From Actinoplanes flavus (lineage in GTDB: Bacteria > Actinomycetota > Actinomycetes > Mycobacteriales > Micromonosporaceae), in assembly GCF_017592555.1 (NCBI RefSeq), contig NZ_JAGFNS010000004.1, forward strand, positions 124,001 to 188,000: a stretch of 64,000 bases of DNA, given 5' to 3'. Below are positions 16,753-24,464 of the stretch, in pieces. The notes beneath the pieces are model-generated. The model saw nothing but the letters and a program-made list of their open reading frames with translations, was not told the origin of the DNA and ran no database searches. The stretch's first letter is position 1, and each line of letters starts with the position of its first letter. A program made the translations under genes and the position numbers.

Positions 16753-17415
16753 GTGCCGCAAAGCCGTTTCGTCGACAGCGGGCGATGGCTGCCCTCGTTC
16801 GCCGGGGAGTTCCTCGTCCGGTGCCCGCGCTGCCCGGCCACCGCGACCGTCCGGCGGGACTGGGACCGGGACGCGCGCTGGTGGGAGCCCGCCTCGGTGA
16901 CCTGCGGCGGTTGCGGCTTCGCCCGCCGCCAGGACCGGCGGGCCGGGTGCGAGTGCGGGAGCTGCCGTCGCCCACTGCCATCGGGCTGGGCCGGACCGGT
17001 ACGGGTCTGCGTACGCGGGCACTGCGGCACCTGCGGCAGCCCGGTCCGGTTGTGGCGGCGGGAGGAGACGGCGCCCGGCTACCGGACCGTCACCGTGCAC
17101 TGCGCCACCTGCGGGACGACCGGGGAGACCGGCTACGACCTGCACCCGGTGACCGTCCCGGACGCCGTCGTGGACAGCTGCTTCGGCTTGCCGCTGCGGT
17201 TGCAGGCGCCGTGTGCGGGCCACACCCTGTGGGCGTTCAACGCCGTCCACCTCGCCTACCTCAAGGATTACCTGCGTGCCGGGCTCCGGGAACGGCGCGA
17301 CGCCCCCGCCAAGTCGGTGATCTCGCACCTACCGCGCTGGCTCAAACAGGCCGGAGCACGGTCCGAGGCCCTCCGGGCCGTACGCCGTCTGGAGCACCTG
17401 GTGCCGGCGCTCTGA
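16753..17415 (+). CDS. Multi-zinc-ribbon protein of unknown function
   Basis: 220 aa with five closely spaced Cys pairs in the first 125 residues (CPRC, CGGC, CECGSC, CGTC, CATC), enough for two or more zinc ribbons, then a Cys-poor helical C-terminus (LAYLKDYLRAGLRERRD). I recognise no catalytic domain. The GTG at 16753 is the first possible start after the divergent ligase gene and is probably leaderless. Confidence 0.72.
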   Translation: MPQSRFVDSGRWLPSFAGEFLVRCPRCPATATVRRDWDRDARWWEPASVTCGGCGFARRQDRRAGCECGSCRRPLPSGWAGPVRVCVRGHCGTCGSPVRLWRREETAPGYRTVTVHCATCGTTGETGYDLHPVTVPDAVVDSCFGLPLRLQAPCAGHTLWAFNAVHLAYLKDYLRAGLRERRDAPAKSVISHLPRWLKQAGARSEALRAVRRLEHLVPAL

Positions 17416-17483
17416 AGATCTGTCGCGGTCAGGGGGAGGGCCGCGCGCTCCGCGCCCACCGGACCTACGAAAGTGAACGCGTG

Positions 17484-17499
17484 CCACCGACAGCGGTGG
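17484..17499. terminator. Small hairpin after the zinc-ribbon gene
   Basis: CCACCG-ACAG-CGGTGG, perfect 6-base arms, in the 158-bp gap between the zinc-ribbon and GNAT-like genes. It could be a terminator or an operator. The rest of the gap holds only the likely promoter of the next gene (-10 TAGGCT at 17562-17567). Confidence 0.35.
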
Positions 17500-17573
17500 T
17501 GAAACCATCCAAGATCGGTGTGCGAGGGGCCGTGGCCGTGACCCTGCCCGCGAGGGCGGTCTAGGCTCCGGCC

Positions 17574-18047
17574 ATGCTGGTTGACGGCGACTTCCCGATC
17601 CCGGACTCGTTCAGTGCCGGCGGCCTGCGGCTGGAACTGCTCGGCCCCCGCCACAACGAGGCGGACCACGCCGCCTGGACGTCGAGCATCGACCACATCC
17701 GGTCGACCCCCGGGTTCGACCGTGGCTGGCCGCCCGCGGCCGGGATGACGCTCGCCGAGAATCTGGCCGACCTGGAGAGCCACGCCGACCGGTCGGCCCG
17801 CCGGGTGGACTTCGCGTACTCGGTCATCGAAGCCGCCACCGGCGACGTGGTCGGTTGCGTCTACTTCAAGCCCACGGCGGTGGCCGGCGAGGTCCGGGCG
17901 ACGTCCTGGGTGTCCGCCACCCACGCCCACCTGGACGGGCCCCTGACCGGCATCGTGGGTGCCTGGCTGCGCGAGTCGTGGCCGTTCGAGGTGGTCCACT
18001 ACCGCGACCGCCACACTCCGGTCACCTTTCGCGGGAATCCCACCTGA
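17574..18047 (+). CDS. GNAT-like acetyltransferase domain protein
   Basis: 157 aa. The sequence runs like an N-acetyltransferase of the RimJ-like branch (LRLELLGPRHNEADHAAW, then DFAYSVIEAATGDVVGCVYF), but the acetyl-CoA loop is poorly conserved (SATHAHLDGPLTGIVGAWLR), so activity is uncertain. The TAGGCT -10 at 17562-17567 is only 6 bases from the ATG, so the mRNA is probably leaderless. Confidence 0.7.
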   Translation: MLVDGDFPIPDSFSAGGLRLELLGPRHNEADHAAWTSSIDHIRSTPGFDRGWPPAAGMTLAENLADLESHADRSARRVDFAYSVIEAATGDVVGCVYFKPTAVAGEVRATSWVSATHAHLDGPLTGIVGAWLRESWPFEVVHYRDRHTPVTFRGNPT

Positions 18048-18085
18048 CCCCGGTGGCGTGATCGCGGTGACCGTGGGATGTGTGG

Positions 18086-19615
18086 TCACCGGGCGGCGAG
18101 GAAGCGGTTGACCTGGCGGTGGCTGGTGAAGCGCAGGTAGCGGGCGTGCCCGGCGTGTTCGGCGATGAGGGCCTCGACGCGGGGACGCATCGTGCGGCGG
18201 TAGCGGATCACGTACCAGAGGAAGGGCAGGGTGATCCGGTGGCGGCCGCGGCGCCGGGCGATGCCCCACAGGCAGGTGTGTGCGGGCAGGTCCAGAAGGA
18301 TGACGGTGTCGGCGCGGGCCAGGCGGATCGGTAGCGTCGAGGCGTAGTTGCCGTCGATGATCCACCGGTCGGCGCCCACCAGGTCGCGCTGCGTCGCGGC
18401 GAACTCGTCCGCGGGCGCCGGGTTCCAGCCGTCGTCGTAATAGTGGTCGTCCAGGTGGGTGGCGGGAAAGCCGAGCCGGACGGCGAGCCGCCGGGCGAGG
18501 TGACTCTTGCCGGCGCCGCCGCAGCCGAAAATCGCGATGCGCCGCATCGGCGCCGGTGTGTCCTCGTGTGCCGCCGGGCCGGGGGACAGGAGACGGTCGA
18601 CGATCCGCAGGTATCCGTCCGCCTGGATCTCCCGGCCCAGGTTGTCCGAATCTGGATTGCCGATCGTGGACAGGATCCGCTCGGCCGCCCCGAAGTCGCC
18701 GCCATCGGCCAGCGCCTCGGCGAGGCCGATCGCTGCGCACTTTCGGTAGAACAGGTCGTCGATCGAGGAAAGCAGGCGCCGGGCCCGGTCCTCGTCGCCG
18801 GCCCGGGTGTACGCCGTCACCAGCGCCGCCTGGGCGTGAACGCGGGTGAGGAACTCGGTTTCCGCGGCGACCAGGGGTTCGGCCCGCCCGGCCAGTTCCA
18901 AAGTCCGTTCCACGTCGGGGAACCTGCTGAACATCTCGGCCGCGTACGCGTGGTCGCTGCCGTCGACGTCGAGCAGAAGCAGCGCGATCTCCTCGGCCAG
19001 TTCCCGGGCCTCCGCCACGCGGCCCTGGAGCAGGAGGGCGTGCACGATACACATCCGGACGCGGGCCGGGCCGTTCAGCGAAGGGGTGTCGCGGGCGAGC
19101 CGGGCGGCCTCGCCGGTGAGACGGGCGGCATCGTGCGGTTCGACCACGCTGGGCGGGTGATCGGGCTGGGCGCACCGAGCGAGCCGCAGCAGCGTGTTGA
19201 TCTGCTCCGACGGATCGGGGAGGGACCGGGCGATCTCCTCCGCGGGGCCGAGGTCGCCGAGGTACGTGAGGACCGGGGCGAGCGCACCCTGCGCGATCAT
19301 GGCGATGCCGTCGGCCTCGATGGCGGGAATCAGTTCGCGGGCACTGTTCAAGTGACGTCTCACCCGGTCCAGGGAGCCGATCCAGGCGTACGCCGTGGCG
19401 AGATCTATGTGGTGGAAGGGATCGTCCGCCCTGGCTTGCGCGGCGACCGCCTTCGCGGCGGCTGCGGCGCGTCTCGGATCGCCCATCCGGGCCCAGGCGC
19501 CGGTCACCGTCACCAGGCGGTGGGGTTCCCGCCATCGCCTGGCGACGGGCCGGGCCAGCTTCTCGGCCCGGTCGGTCAGCGCCCGGGCACGAGCGAGACG
19601 GTGGGATGCGGCCAA
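18086..19615 (-). CDS. TPR-like protein fused to a C-terminal P-loop kinase-like domain
   Basis: 509 aa. Residues 1-330 are helical tandem repeats rich in Ala, Leu and Arg (TPR-like, e.g. AQARADDPFHHIDLATAYAW). From about residue 335 a separate domain starts (APMRRIAIFGCGGAGKSHLA) with Walker A GCGGAGKS, a DDHYYDDGW segment and WIIDGNY, typical of the adenylate-kinase-like 'topology modulation' proteins. Joining the two is unusual. The start is TTG at 19615 with GAGGGG 9 bases upstream. It follows the signal peptidase gene by 48 bp on the same strand, so it may belong to the peptide cluster. Confidence 0.78.
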   Translation of the reverse strand: MAASHRLARARALTDRAEKLARPVARRWREPHRLVTVTGAWARMGDPRRAAAAAKAVAAQARADDPFHHIDLATAYAWIGSLDRVRRHLNSARELIPAIEADGIAMIAQGALAPVLTYLGDLGPAEEIARSLPDPSEQINTLLRLARCAQPDHPPSVVEPHDAARLTGEAARLARDTPSLNGPARVRMCIVHALLLQGRVAEARELAEEIALLLLDVDGSDHAYAAEMFSRFPDVERTLELAGRAEPLVAAETEFLTRVHAQAALVTAYTRAGDEDRARRLLSSIDDLFYRKCAAIGLAEALADGGDFGAAERILSTIGNPDSDNLGREIQADGYLRIVDRLLSPGPAAHEDTPAPMRRIAIFGCGGAGKSHLARRLAVRLGFPATHLDDHYYDDGWNPAPADEFAATQRDLVGADRWIIDGNYASTLPIRLARADTVILLDLPAHTCLWGIARRRGRHRITLPFLWYVIRYRRTMRPRVEALIAEHAGHARYLRFTSHRQVNRFLAAR

Positions 19616-19663
19616 CCGGCGGCCCCTCGGGAGTCGGTGCGGTGTGACGCGATGGTATCCGGG

Positions 19664-20080
19664 TCACCGGACCGAACGCAGTCGTCGCATCACGACACCG
19701 GCCACGTCGGTCAGCGGGACGAAACCCCAGACGCGCGAGTCGATGCTCTCCGGATGGTCGCCGAGCAGCACGCCCATCCCGGGTGGCACGGTGCGCCCGG
19801 CCTGTGCCACGGACTCCGGCGCCGGATCACCGGGAAGCGCGGCCAGCCGCTTCACCAGCCACGTCGTCACGTACGTGCCGTTGCGGCGGTCGCCGTCGGG
19901 GTGGTGGGCGATCACCACGTCACCGCGCCGGAGCCGGTGGGTACGGCGTACCAGAAGGCGGTCTCCGGGGTTGAAGGACGGCGACATGCTGTCGCCGACG
20001 ACGTCGATGAGCAGGAGCCGTCGCCGTGCCAGCGCGAGCAGGCCGGCGGCCGCGAGTATGGCCAGAACGCCACCCACCAT
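19664..20080 (-). CDS. S26-family (type I) signal peptidase
   Basis: 138 aa. One N-terminal membrane helix (residues 3-18), then the catalytic serine in GDSMSPSF (Ser31) and the general-base lysine in VKRLAALPGD (Lys77), the box arrangement of S26 peptidases. It is shorter than housekeeping LepB, as in cluster-dedicated enzymes. It lies 64 bp after the cysteine-rich peptide gene on the same strand. That peptide has an Ala-x-Ala site before its first cysteine, so it is the obvious candidate substrate (inferred). Confidence 0.88.
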   Translation of the reverse strand: MVGGVLAILAAAGLLALARRRLLLIDVVGDSMSPSFNPGDRLLVRRTHRLRRGDVVIAHHPDGDRRNGTYVTTWLVKRLAALPGDPAPESVAQAGRTVPPGMGVLLGDHPESIDSRVWGFVPLTDVAGVVMRRLRSVR

Positions 20081-20144
20081 TCGTGGCCGGTCCCTTCGAT
20101 GTCGGGGCGGTGGCCGGTCCGGCGGGGCCGGCCACCGCGGGGTG

Positions 20145-20369
20145 TCAGCAGCAGCCGGCGCGCGAGCTGTAGTACGGCCCGGAGCAGCTGCGCTGCTGGG
20201 AGGCGTAACAGCGGGGCGAGCCGCTGACGATCCGGTTGTAGTAGTAGGTGCATACGGGCCCGCCGCAGCCGACGTAGGCGAGCGTGCAGTTCGTGCACGC
20301 GGACGCCTTCGCCTTCGGCAGCACGGCGCTCAGCATCTTGTCGCCCAGGCGGGCGATGGTCCTGGTCAT
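20145..20369 (-). CDS. Small cysteine-rich exported peptide, candidate precursor
   Basis: 74 aa, no family recognised. The first 24 residues are basic with a short hydrophobic patch and no cysteine, ending KAKASA. The last 50 residues hold all eight cysteines (25, 28, 35, 40, 54, 62, 73, 74), several tyrosines, and end in GCC. This suggests a leader or short signal cut after Ala-Ser-Ala and a product with up to four disulfides. AAGGGA lies 9 bases before the ATG at 20369. It is surrounded by a SARP gene with a repeat-type box, an ABC exporter, MauE- and TlpA-like genes and a signal peptidase. It could be a bacteriocin, a signal or a structural peptide. Confidence 0.8.
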   Translation of the reverse strand: MTRTIARLGDKMLSAVLPKAKASACTNCTLAYVGCGGPVCTYYYNRIVSGSPRCYASQQRSCSGPYYSSRAGCC

Positions 20370-20418
20370 GCGAGTCGTTCCCTTCTCGATGAGCCCGACG
20401 TTTCGTCGGCGCGAGCCG

Positions 20419-20462
20419 AGCCTGACAACGGCCGCTAACGAGCCGCTAACGGTGCGCTATCG
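20419..20462 (-). promoter_or_regulatory. SARP-type direct-repeat box and promoter of the cysteine-rich peptide gene
   Basis: On the minus strand, four related nonamers follow each other: CGATAGCGC (20462-20454), CGTTAGCGG (20451-20443), CGTTAGCGG (20440-20432) and the weaker CGTTGTCAG (20430-20422), spaced 11, 11 and 10 bp. SARP regulators bind heptamer direct repeats with 11-bp period placed about 8 bp before the -10. A -10-like CAGGCT (20424-20419) lies 9 bp after the third heptamer. The first repeat contains the TAG stop of the SARP gene itself. Confidence 0.75.
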
Positions 20463-21194
20463 GCTGCGGACGGCGTCGATGAGATGCGTGATCCGGCGGC
20501 CGGGAGCGACCCCGAGACCGACGGCGAGGGTACGGCTGAGCCGCTCGTGAACGGCCAGTGCCGCCGCCATGTCACCGCGCTCCACATGCGCCGCCATCAG
20601 GTGCTCCCAGGCCCGTTCCCGGTACGGGGCCTGCCGGACCAGCGGTTCCATGGCGTCGATGACGGCGGCCGGGTCGCCGAGCGCCAGTTCCGCCTCGGCG
20701 AGGTCCTCCATGGCCCGCCAGCGGCGTTCGTCGAGCGCGTGGGTGACCGCGGCCGCCCAGGACGACCGCAGATCCGCGCATGCCGACGAGCCTCGCCACA
20801 TCCGCAGCGCTGCCCGTAGCGCGTCGGCACGGTCCGGCGGCGGGGCGTCCCGGGCTCGCCGCAGCAGTTCGTCGTGTTCGGCGAGGTCGGTGGCGACCCG
20901 GTGCTTGCACAACACGTACCCCGGAGGTTTGGTCTGGATCGCGTCGGCGGCGCCGAGCCTGGCGAGTTCCTGGCGGAGCGCGCAGATGTGGCCTTGCAGT
21001 TTGGTGGTGGCGGTCATCGGCGGCCGGTCGTCCCAGATGGCTTCGAGCAGTTCGGGCACGCTGAGGGTGGTGCCGAGGCCGAGGCTCAGGGCGGCCAGCA
21101 GCGCCCGCCGGCCGGGACCGCCGACCGCCATGGGGATGCCCGCCACGGTCACCTCGAGGGGGCCGAGCAGCGACACCCGGACCATCGCGGTCAT
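20457..21194 (-). CDS. SARP-family transcriptional activator
   Basis: 245 aa. An N-terminal OmpR-like winged helix (residues 5-95, SLLGPLEVTVAGIPMAVGG, then LLEAIWDDRPPMTATTKLQG) is followed by a bacterial transcriptional activation domain (about 100-240). This is the short SARP form (like ActII-ORF4) without ATPase or sensor. ATG at 21194 overlaps the ABC transporter stop (ATGA), so it is co-translated with the exporter. A repeat-type box just after its stop suggests it activates the peptide gene, and perhaps its own operon. Confidence 0.92.
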   Translation of the reverse strand: MTAMVRVSLLGPLEVTVAGIPMAVGGPGRRALLAALSLGLGTTLSVPELLEAIWDDRPPMTATTKLQGHICALRQELARLGAADAIQTKPPGYVLCKHRVATDLAEHDELLRRARDAPPPDRADALRAALRMWRGSSACADLRSSWAAAVTHALDERRWRAMEDLAEAELALGDPAAVIDAMEPLVRQAPYRERAWEHLMAAHVERGDMAAALAVHERLSRTLAVGLGVAPGRRITHLIDAVRSR

Positions 21195-22996
21195 GGCGTC
21201 GTCCCGGTGACGAGGACGTCGTAGCCGGACGCCTGCAACCGGAACAGCTCCGCGTAGCGGCCGTTCGCCGCCATCAGCGCGGCGTGGTCGCCCTGTTCCA
21301 GGATCGTTCCGTCGTGCAGGACCATGATCAGGTCGGCGTCCCGGACCGTGTTGAGCCGGTGCGAGATGAGCAGACCGGCACGGCCGCGCCGCAGTGCGGA
21401 CAGCCGCCGGTGGATCTCGTGTTCGGCCGCCACGTCCAGCCCGGACGACGGTTCGTCCAGGATCAGCAGATCCGCGCCGTCACGCAGGCAGGCGCGGGCC
21501 AGGGCCATCCGCTGCCACTGCCCGCCGGACAGCACGACACCGGCGGACGGGTCGGCTTCGTCGGTGAACGCCCTGGTCAGTACGGTGTCGTAGCCGCGGG
21601 GGAGGGCACGCAGGGCGTCGTCCACTCCGGCGGTACGGGCCGCGGTCACGATGCGTTCCGGGTCGTCGGCGGCGGTCACGTCCCCGACGGCGATGTTGTC
21701 GTGGGCGGACAGCTCGTAGGACATGAAGTCCTGGAACGTCGCCGAGATCCGGGCCCGCAACGAGACCGGGTCCAGGCCGGTGATGTCGGCGCCGTCCCAG
21801 CGGATCACGCCCCGCGTCGGCGGGTGGAAGCCGCAGATCAGCTTGACGAGAGTGGACTTGCCCGCCCCGTTCTCGCCGACGACCGCGAGTGAGGCGCCGT
21901 ACGGGATGGTGAACGTGACGCCGCGCAGCACCCAGTCGTGGTCGGGGGAGTAGCGGAACCAGACGTCGTCGAACTCCAGCCCGCGGCGTAGCGGCGGCGC
22001 CTCCGGCAGCGGTACGGCGGGCGCCCGGCCGGCGGCGGTGACGTCCACGTAGTGACCGAACATGATCATCGTCTCGCCGGCCATCGCGAGCTGCTGGACG
22101 AGACCCGAGACCGACATCTGTACGGCGGCGAGCGCCGCGATCACCACGACCAGGTCGCCGACCGTGCCGTGGCCGTTCAGCACCTGGCGTACGAAAACGG
22201 CCAGCGCGATCAGCGACACCACCCCGGTCAGCGCGGCCAGGGAACCGTCCACCCGCAAGGCGATCCGGTCCTGCCGTCGCTCCTGATCCTGGGCGGCGTG
22301 CAGCTCACGCATCATCCGGCCGCGCAGGAACCCGCCGAGCCCGAACAGCCGGATCTCCTTGGCCGCGCGCATGTCGAGCAACAGCCCGGCGTAGAAGGCC
22401 TGTCGCCGGAACAGCGGCGCGGTGCGTTCCAGCATCGCGCCGCGCAGCCGGGCCAGCCGGATCTGAGCGACGAGCGTGGGTGCGGCGGCCAGGAACACGA
22501 GCGCCGCCACCGGACCCGACCAGACCATCAGAGTGGCGGCGAACGTACCGATCGTGATCAGTTCCTGGCCGACCCCGAGGAACATGGTGCTGAGCTGGGT
22601 CGGGGCGTACCTGCTCGCCTCGCCGGCCAGGCGCAGCCGGTCGTGGTATCCGCTGTCCTCGAGTTCGGCGAGGCCCGGATGCGCGGACACCGCGGTGAAC
22701 AGCTCGGCCTGGGTGCGGACGAGGACCCGTCGTTCGGTCTCCCGCTCCACGTAGTGCGACACGTGCGCGAGGACCGGACTCAACAGGCCCAGGAGGCCCA
22801 GCCCGGCGACCCCGGTGACGATCTCGGTCGTACCCCGGGTGGTCAGGCCTTCGATGATCGCCCTGGTGAACCAGGCGACCGCCACCGGCGTCAGCCCGCC
22901 CACGACCATGAGGACGACGCTGAGCGCGGCGGCCCAGGGTGCGGCGCCCACGTGGATGGCGAGAGCCCGGCGGATCAGGAACCCCGCCCGTCTCAC
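21191..22996 (-). CDS. ABC exporter (permease-ATPase fusion) of the cysteine-rich peptide cluster
   Basis: 601 aa. About six membrane helices in residues 15-300, then an ATPase domain with Walker A GENGAGKST, signature LSGGQWQRMALARACL, Walker B LLILDEPSSGLD and H-loop ISHRLNT. It lacks a C39 peptidase domain, so any leader must be removed by another protease, for which the S26 peptidase is at hand. GTG at 22996. The nearby SARP and peptide genes make the peptide its likely cargo; that is inferred. Confidence 0.9.
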   Translation of the reverse strand: MRRAGFLIRRALAIHVGAAPWAAALSVVLMVVGGLTPVAVAWFTRAIIEGLTTRGTTEIVTGVAGLGLLGLLSPVLAHVSHYVERETERRVLVRTQAELFTAVSAHPGLAELEDSGYHDRLRLAGEASRYAPTQLSTMFLGVGQELITIGTFAATLMVWSGPVAALVFLAAAPTLVAQIRLARLRGAMLERTAPLFRRQAFYAGLLLDMRAAKEIRLFGLGGFLRGRMMRELHAAQDQERRQDRIALRVDGSLAALTGVVSLIALAVFVRQVLNGHGTVGDLVVVIAALAAVQMSVSGLVQQLAMAGETMIMFGHYVDVTAAGRAPAVPLPEAPPLRRGLEFDDVWFRYSPDHDWVLRGVTFTIPYGASLAVVGENGAGKSTLVKLICGFHPPTRGVIRWDGADITGLDPVSLRARISATFQDFMSYELSAHDNIAVGDVTAADDPERIVTAARTAGVDDALRALPRGYDTVLTRAFTDEADPSAGVVLSGGQWQRMALARACLRDGADLLILDEPSSGLDVAAEHEIHRRLSALRRGRAGLLISHRLNTVRDADLIMVLHDGTILEQGDHAALMAANGRYAELFRLQASGYDVLVTGTTP

Positions 22997-23054
22997 GGCG
23001 CCACTTCCGCTGCGCTCCGGCGCCGCCCTGAGGTGATCTCGCTCGCCGGCTCGC

Positions 23055-23579
23055 TCATTGGCCGCCCAGCACGTCGTCCAGGCCGTGGTCCCGGTTCAGC
23101 AGGACGCCGGCGTCGTCGAAGAGCAGGAACGTCGGTGTCGACTCGGCCCGGAAGGCGGCCATCATGTCGCTCGTGCCGGTCTCGACGATCAGCCGTCCGG
23201 CCTTTTCCAGCCGCGGTGACAGTTCGTCGGCGTCGCCGTCGGCGACGGTCAGGACGCTGACCACGGTGATGCCCATGGCGGCCAGGTCGTCGGCGCGGGC
23301 CGCGAGCCGGTCGGCCTGGCCGGGGCAGTGGTGGCAGCCGGCCGAGAAGAATCCGATGAGTGCCTGTGTTCCGGCCAGGTCGGTGCGGGACAGCCCGCCG
23401 TCCGGTGACGTGAACTCGGGCATCGGGTCACCGGGACGCATCCCGGTGTCGGGTGGGGTGGTGATCTCGATGAGTCTCTGCTCGTTCTCCCGCAGCCGCC
23501 GGATGACGGCGCCGGTCAGGACCAGGTCGAGCAGGACGAGCGCGGTGAGGACGGCAACCGCTACGGACAGCACAGCCAT
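23055..23579 (-). CDS. Membrane-anchored TlpA/MauD-like thiol-disulfide protein
   Basis: 174 aa. An N-terminal membrane anchor (residues 3-26) places a thioredoxin-fold domain outside the cell. The active site is Cys82-His-His-Cys85 (AGCHHCPGQ), and the cis-proline loop is STPTFLLF. CHHC is closer to oxidising DsbA-type (CPHC) than to reducing CGPC thioredoxins, so a role in forming disulfides is plausible. It follows the MauE-like gene, mirroring the mauE-mauD pair needed to mature the disulfide-rich small subunit of methylamine dehydrogenase. Confidence 0.88.
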   Translation of the reverse strand: MAVLSVAVAVLTALVLLDLVLTGAVIRRLRENEQRLIEITTPPDTGMRPGDPMPEFTSPDGGLSRTDLAGTQALIGFFSAGCHHCPGQADRLAARADDLAAMGITVVSVLTVADGDADELSPRLEKAGRLIVETGTSDMMAAFRAESTPTFLLFDDAGVLLNRDHGLDDVLGGQ

Positions 23580-23614
23580 GGGTCTCTCCGGTGTGGTCGG
23601 TGGTTCCGGACGAG

Positions 23615-24148
23615 TCAGCGGACGGGGGTCGCTCCGCGGAAGAGCCAGACGATCTCGTCGAGCCAGGCCAGGGCGGCCACGCCGATCGCCGCGACCGCGG
23701 CCGCGGCGAGTGCCTGCGGGCCGGTGAGCCCGGTGAGCGGATCGGCGGGACCGGCGAGTGCGCCGGTGGCGACGGCGCAGAGCAGCGCGGCGCGCAGCAC
23801 GTGGCGGCGCGACACCGGGGCGCTGGACGCCCCGAAGCAGTGGCAGCCGGCCCGGGAGCCGCGCCGGACCGCCGTGGCCAGAGCGACGGTGAAGACGGCG
23901 AACAGCGCCGCCGCCAGGGCCAGGCCCACGGTGGCGCCGGACGGCCGGAACAGGGCGGCCACCACGATCATCTCGGCTGCCACGGCCGCGGCGGCGACCG
24001 GACGGGCCCGGTGGCGCGGCGCCAGACCGAAGTCCACGACGGCGCCGGCGAACGCCGTGAAACCGGCGCGGCTGCGCAGTTTGCTGATCAAGGAGATGGC
24101 GAGAACGCCGGTGAGCAACAGAATGCAGATGACGGTGACGACGCGCAT
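23615..24148 (-). CDS. MauE/DoxX-like redox-associated membrane protein
   Basis: 177 aa with four to five membrane helices and a conserved Cys102-x-Cys104-Phe-Gly motif (GCHCFG), diagnostic of the MauE family. It probably exchanges electrons with the adjacent TlpA-like protein. I start it at ATG 24148 with GGGGG upstream; a TTG at 24184 would add 12 residues. It is the first gene of the minus-strand peptide cluster. No methylamine dehydrogenase subunit gene is present, so it serves another substrate. Confidence 0.88.
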   Translation of the reverse strand: MRVVTVICILLLTGVLAISLISKLRSRAGFTAFAGAVVDFGLAPRHRARPVAAAAVAAEMIVVAALFRPSGATVGLALAAALFAVFTVALATAVRRGSRAGCHCFGASSAPVSRRHVLRAALLCAVATGALAGPADPLTGLTGPQALAAAAVAAIGVAALAWLDEIVWLFRGATPVR

Positions 24149-24261
24149 GAGGCCCCCGATGACCGCGTGTCGATGTCTTAACAAGTGCGAATCAACGGTT
24201 AGGAAACTACGTCCCTCGATCGATGTCAGTCAACCGCTTCGGTGAAGATTCCGGTATTGAA

Positions 24262-24275
24262 TGTGAGCGCTCACA
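24262..24275. promoter_or_regulatory. Perfect 14-bp palindrome, LacI/GntR-type operator
   Basis: TGTGAGCGCTCACA lies in the 316-bp gap between the MauE-like gene (minus) and the histidine kinase (plus). It equals the core of the idealised symmetric lac operator and differs from the CebR site at two symmetric positions. A LacI-family protein is the most likely ligand; none is encoded in the window. Confidence 0.6.
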
Positions 24276-24282
24276 GGCGTAC

Positions 24283-24299
24283 GAAGATCGTTGATCTTC
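24283..24299. promoter_or_regulatory. Inverted repeat in the divergent region
   Basis: GAAGATC-GTT-GATCTTC, perfect 7-base arms, 7 bp from the 14-bp palindrome. The pair of sites suggests dual control of the peptide cluster, the two-component system or both. Confidence 0.45.
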
Positions 24300-24340
24300 C
24301 TAGTCGCAGCGGATGAGCCAGTGGCAGGGGCCTTATCAAG

Positions 24341-24358
24341 GCGCTATGTTGTTAGCGC
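24341..24358. promoter_or_regulatory. Inverted repeat resembling the SARP heptamer
   Basis: GCGCTA-TGTTGT-TAGCGC. Its right half reads GTTAGCGC, close to the CGTTAGCGG units before the peptide gene, and its left half is the same motif inverted. A link to the SARP protein is only a suggestion because SARPs usually bind direct repeats. Confidence 0.35.
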
Positions 24359-24464
24359 GTCACGTGGCTCTCCGGGTCCGTCGCAACAATCGCGTGCCGA
24401 TCCGTTTTCCGGCCATTCCGCTGCCGCCGATTCGGCGGTCGGCCGGCGCCGGTAGCCTGGCCCC

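Noticed and set aside
23579..23615. Methylamine dehydrogenase locus
   Set aside because: MauE- and MauD-like proteins are present, but no large or small subunit, MauG or cytochrome genes; the small Cys-rich peptide has no tryptophan, so it cannot form the TTQ cofactor.
24262..24275. Cloned lac operator or vector sequence
   Set aside because: Only the 14-bp symmetric core matches; flanks are ordinary GC-rich chromosome, and natural LacI-type operators share this form.
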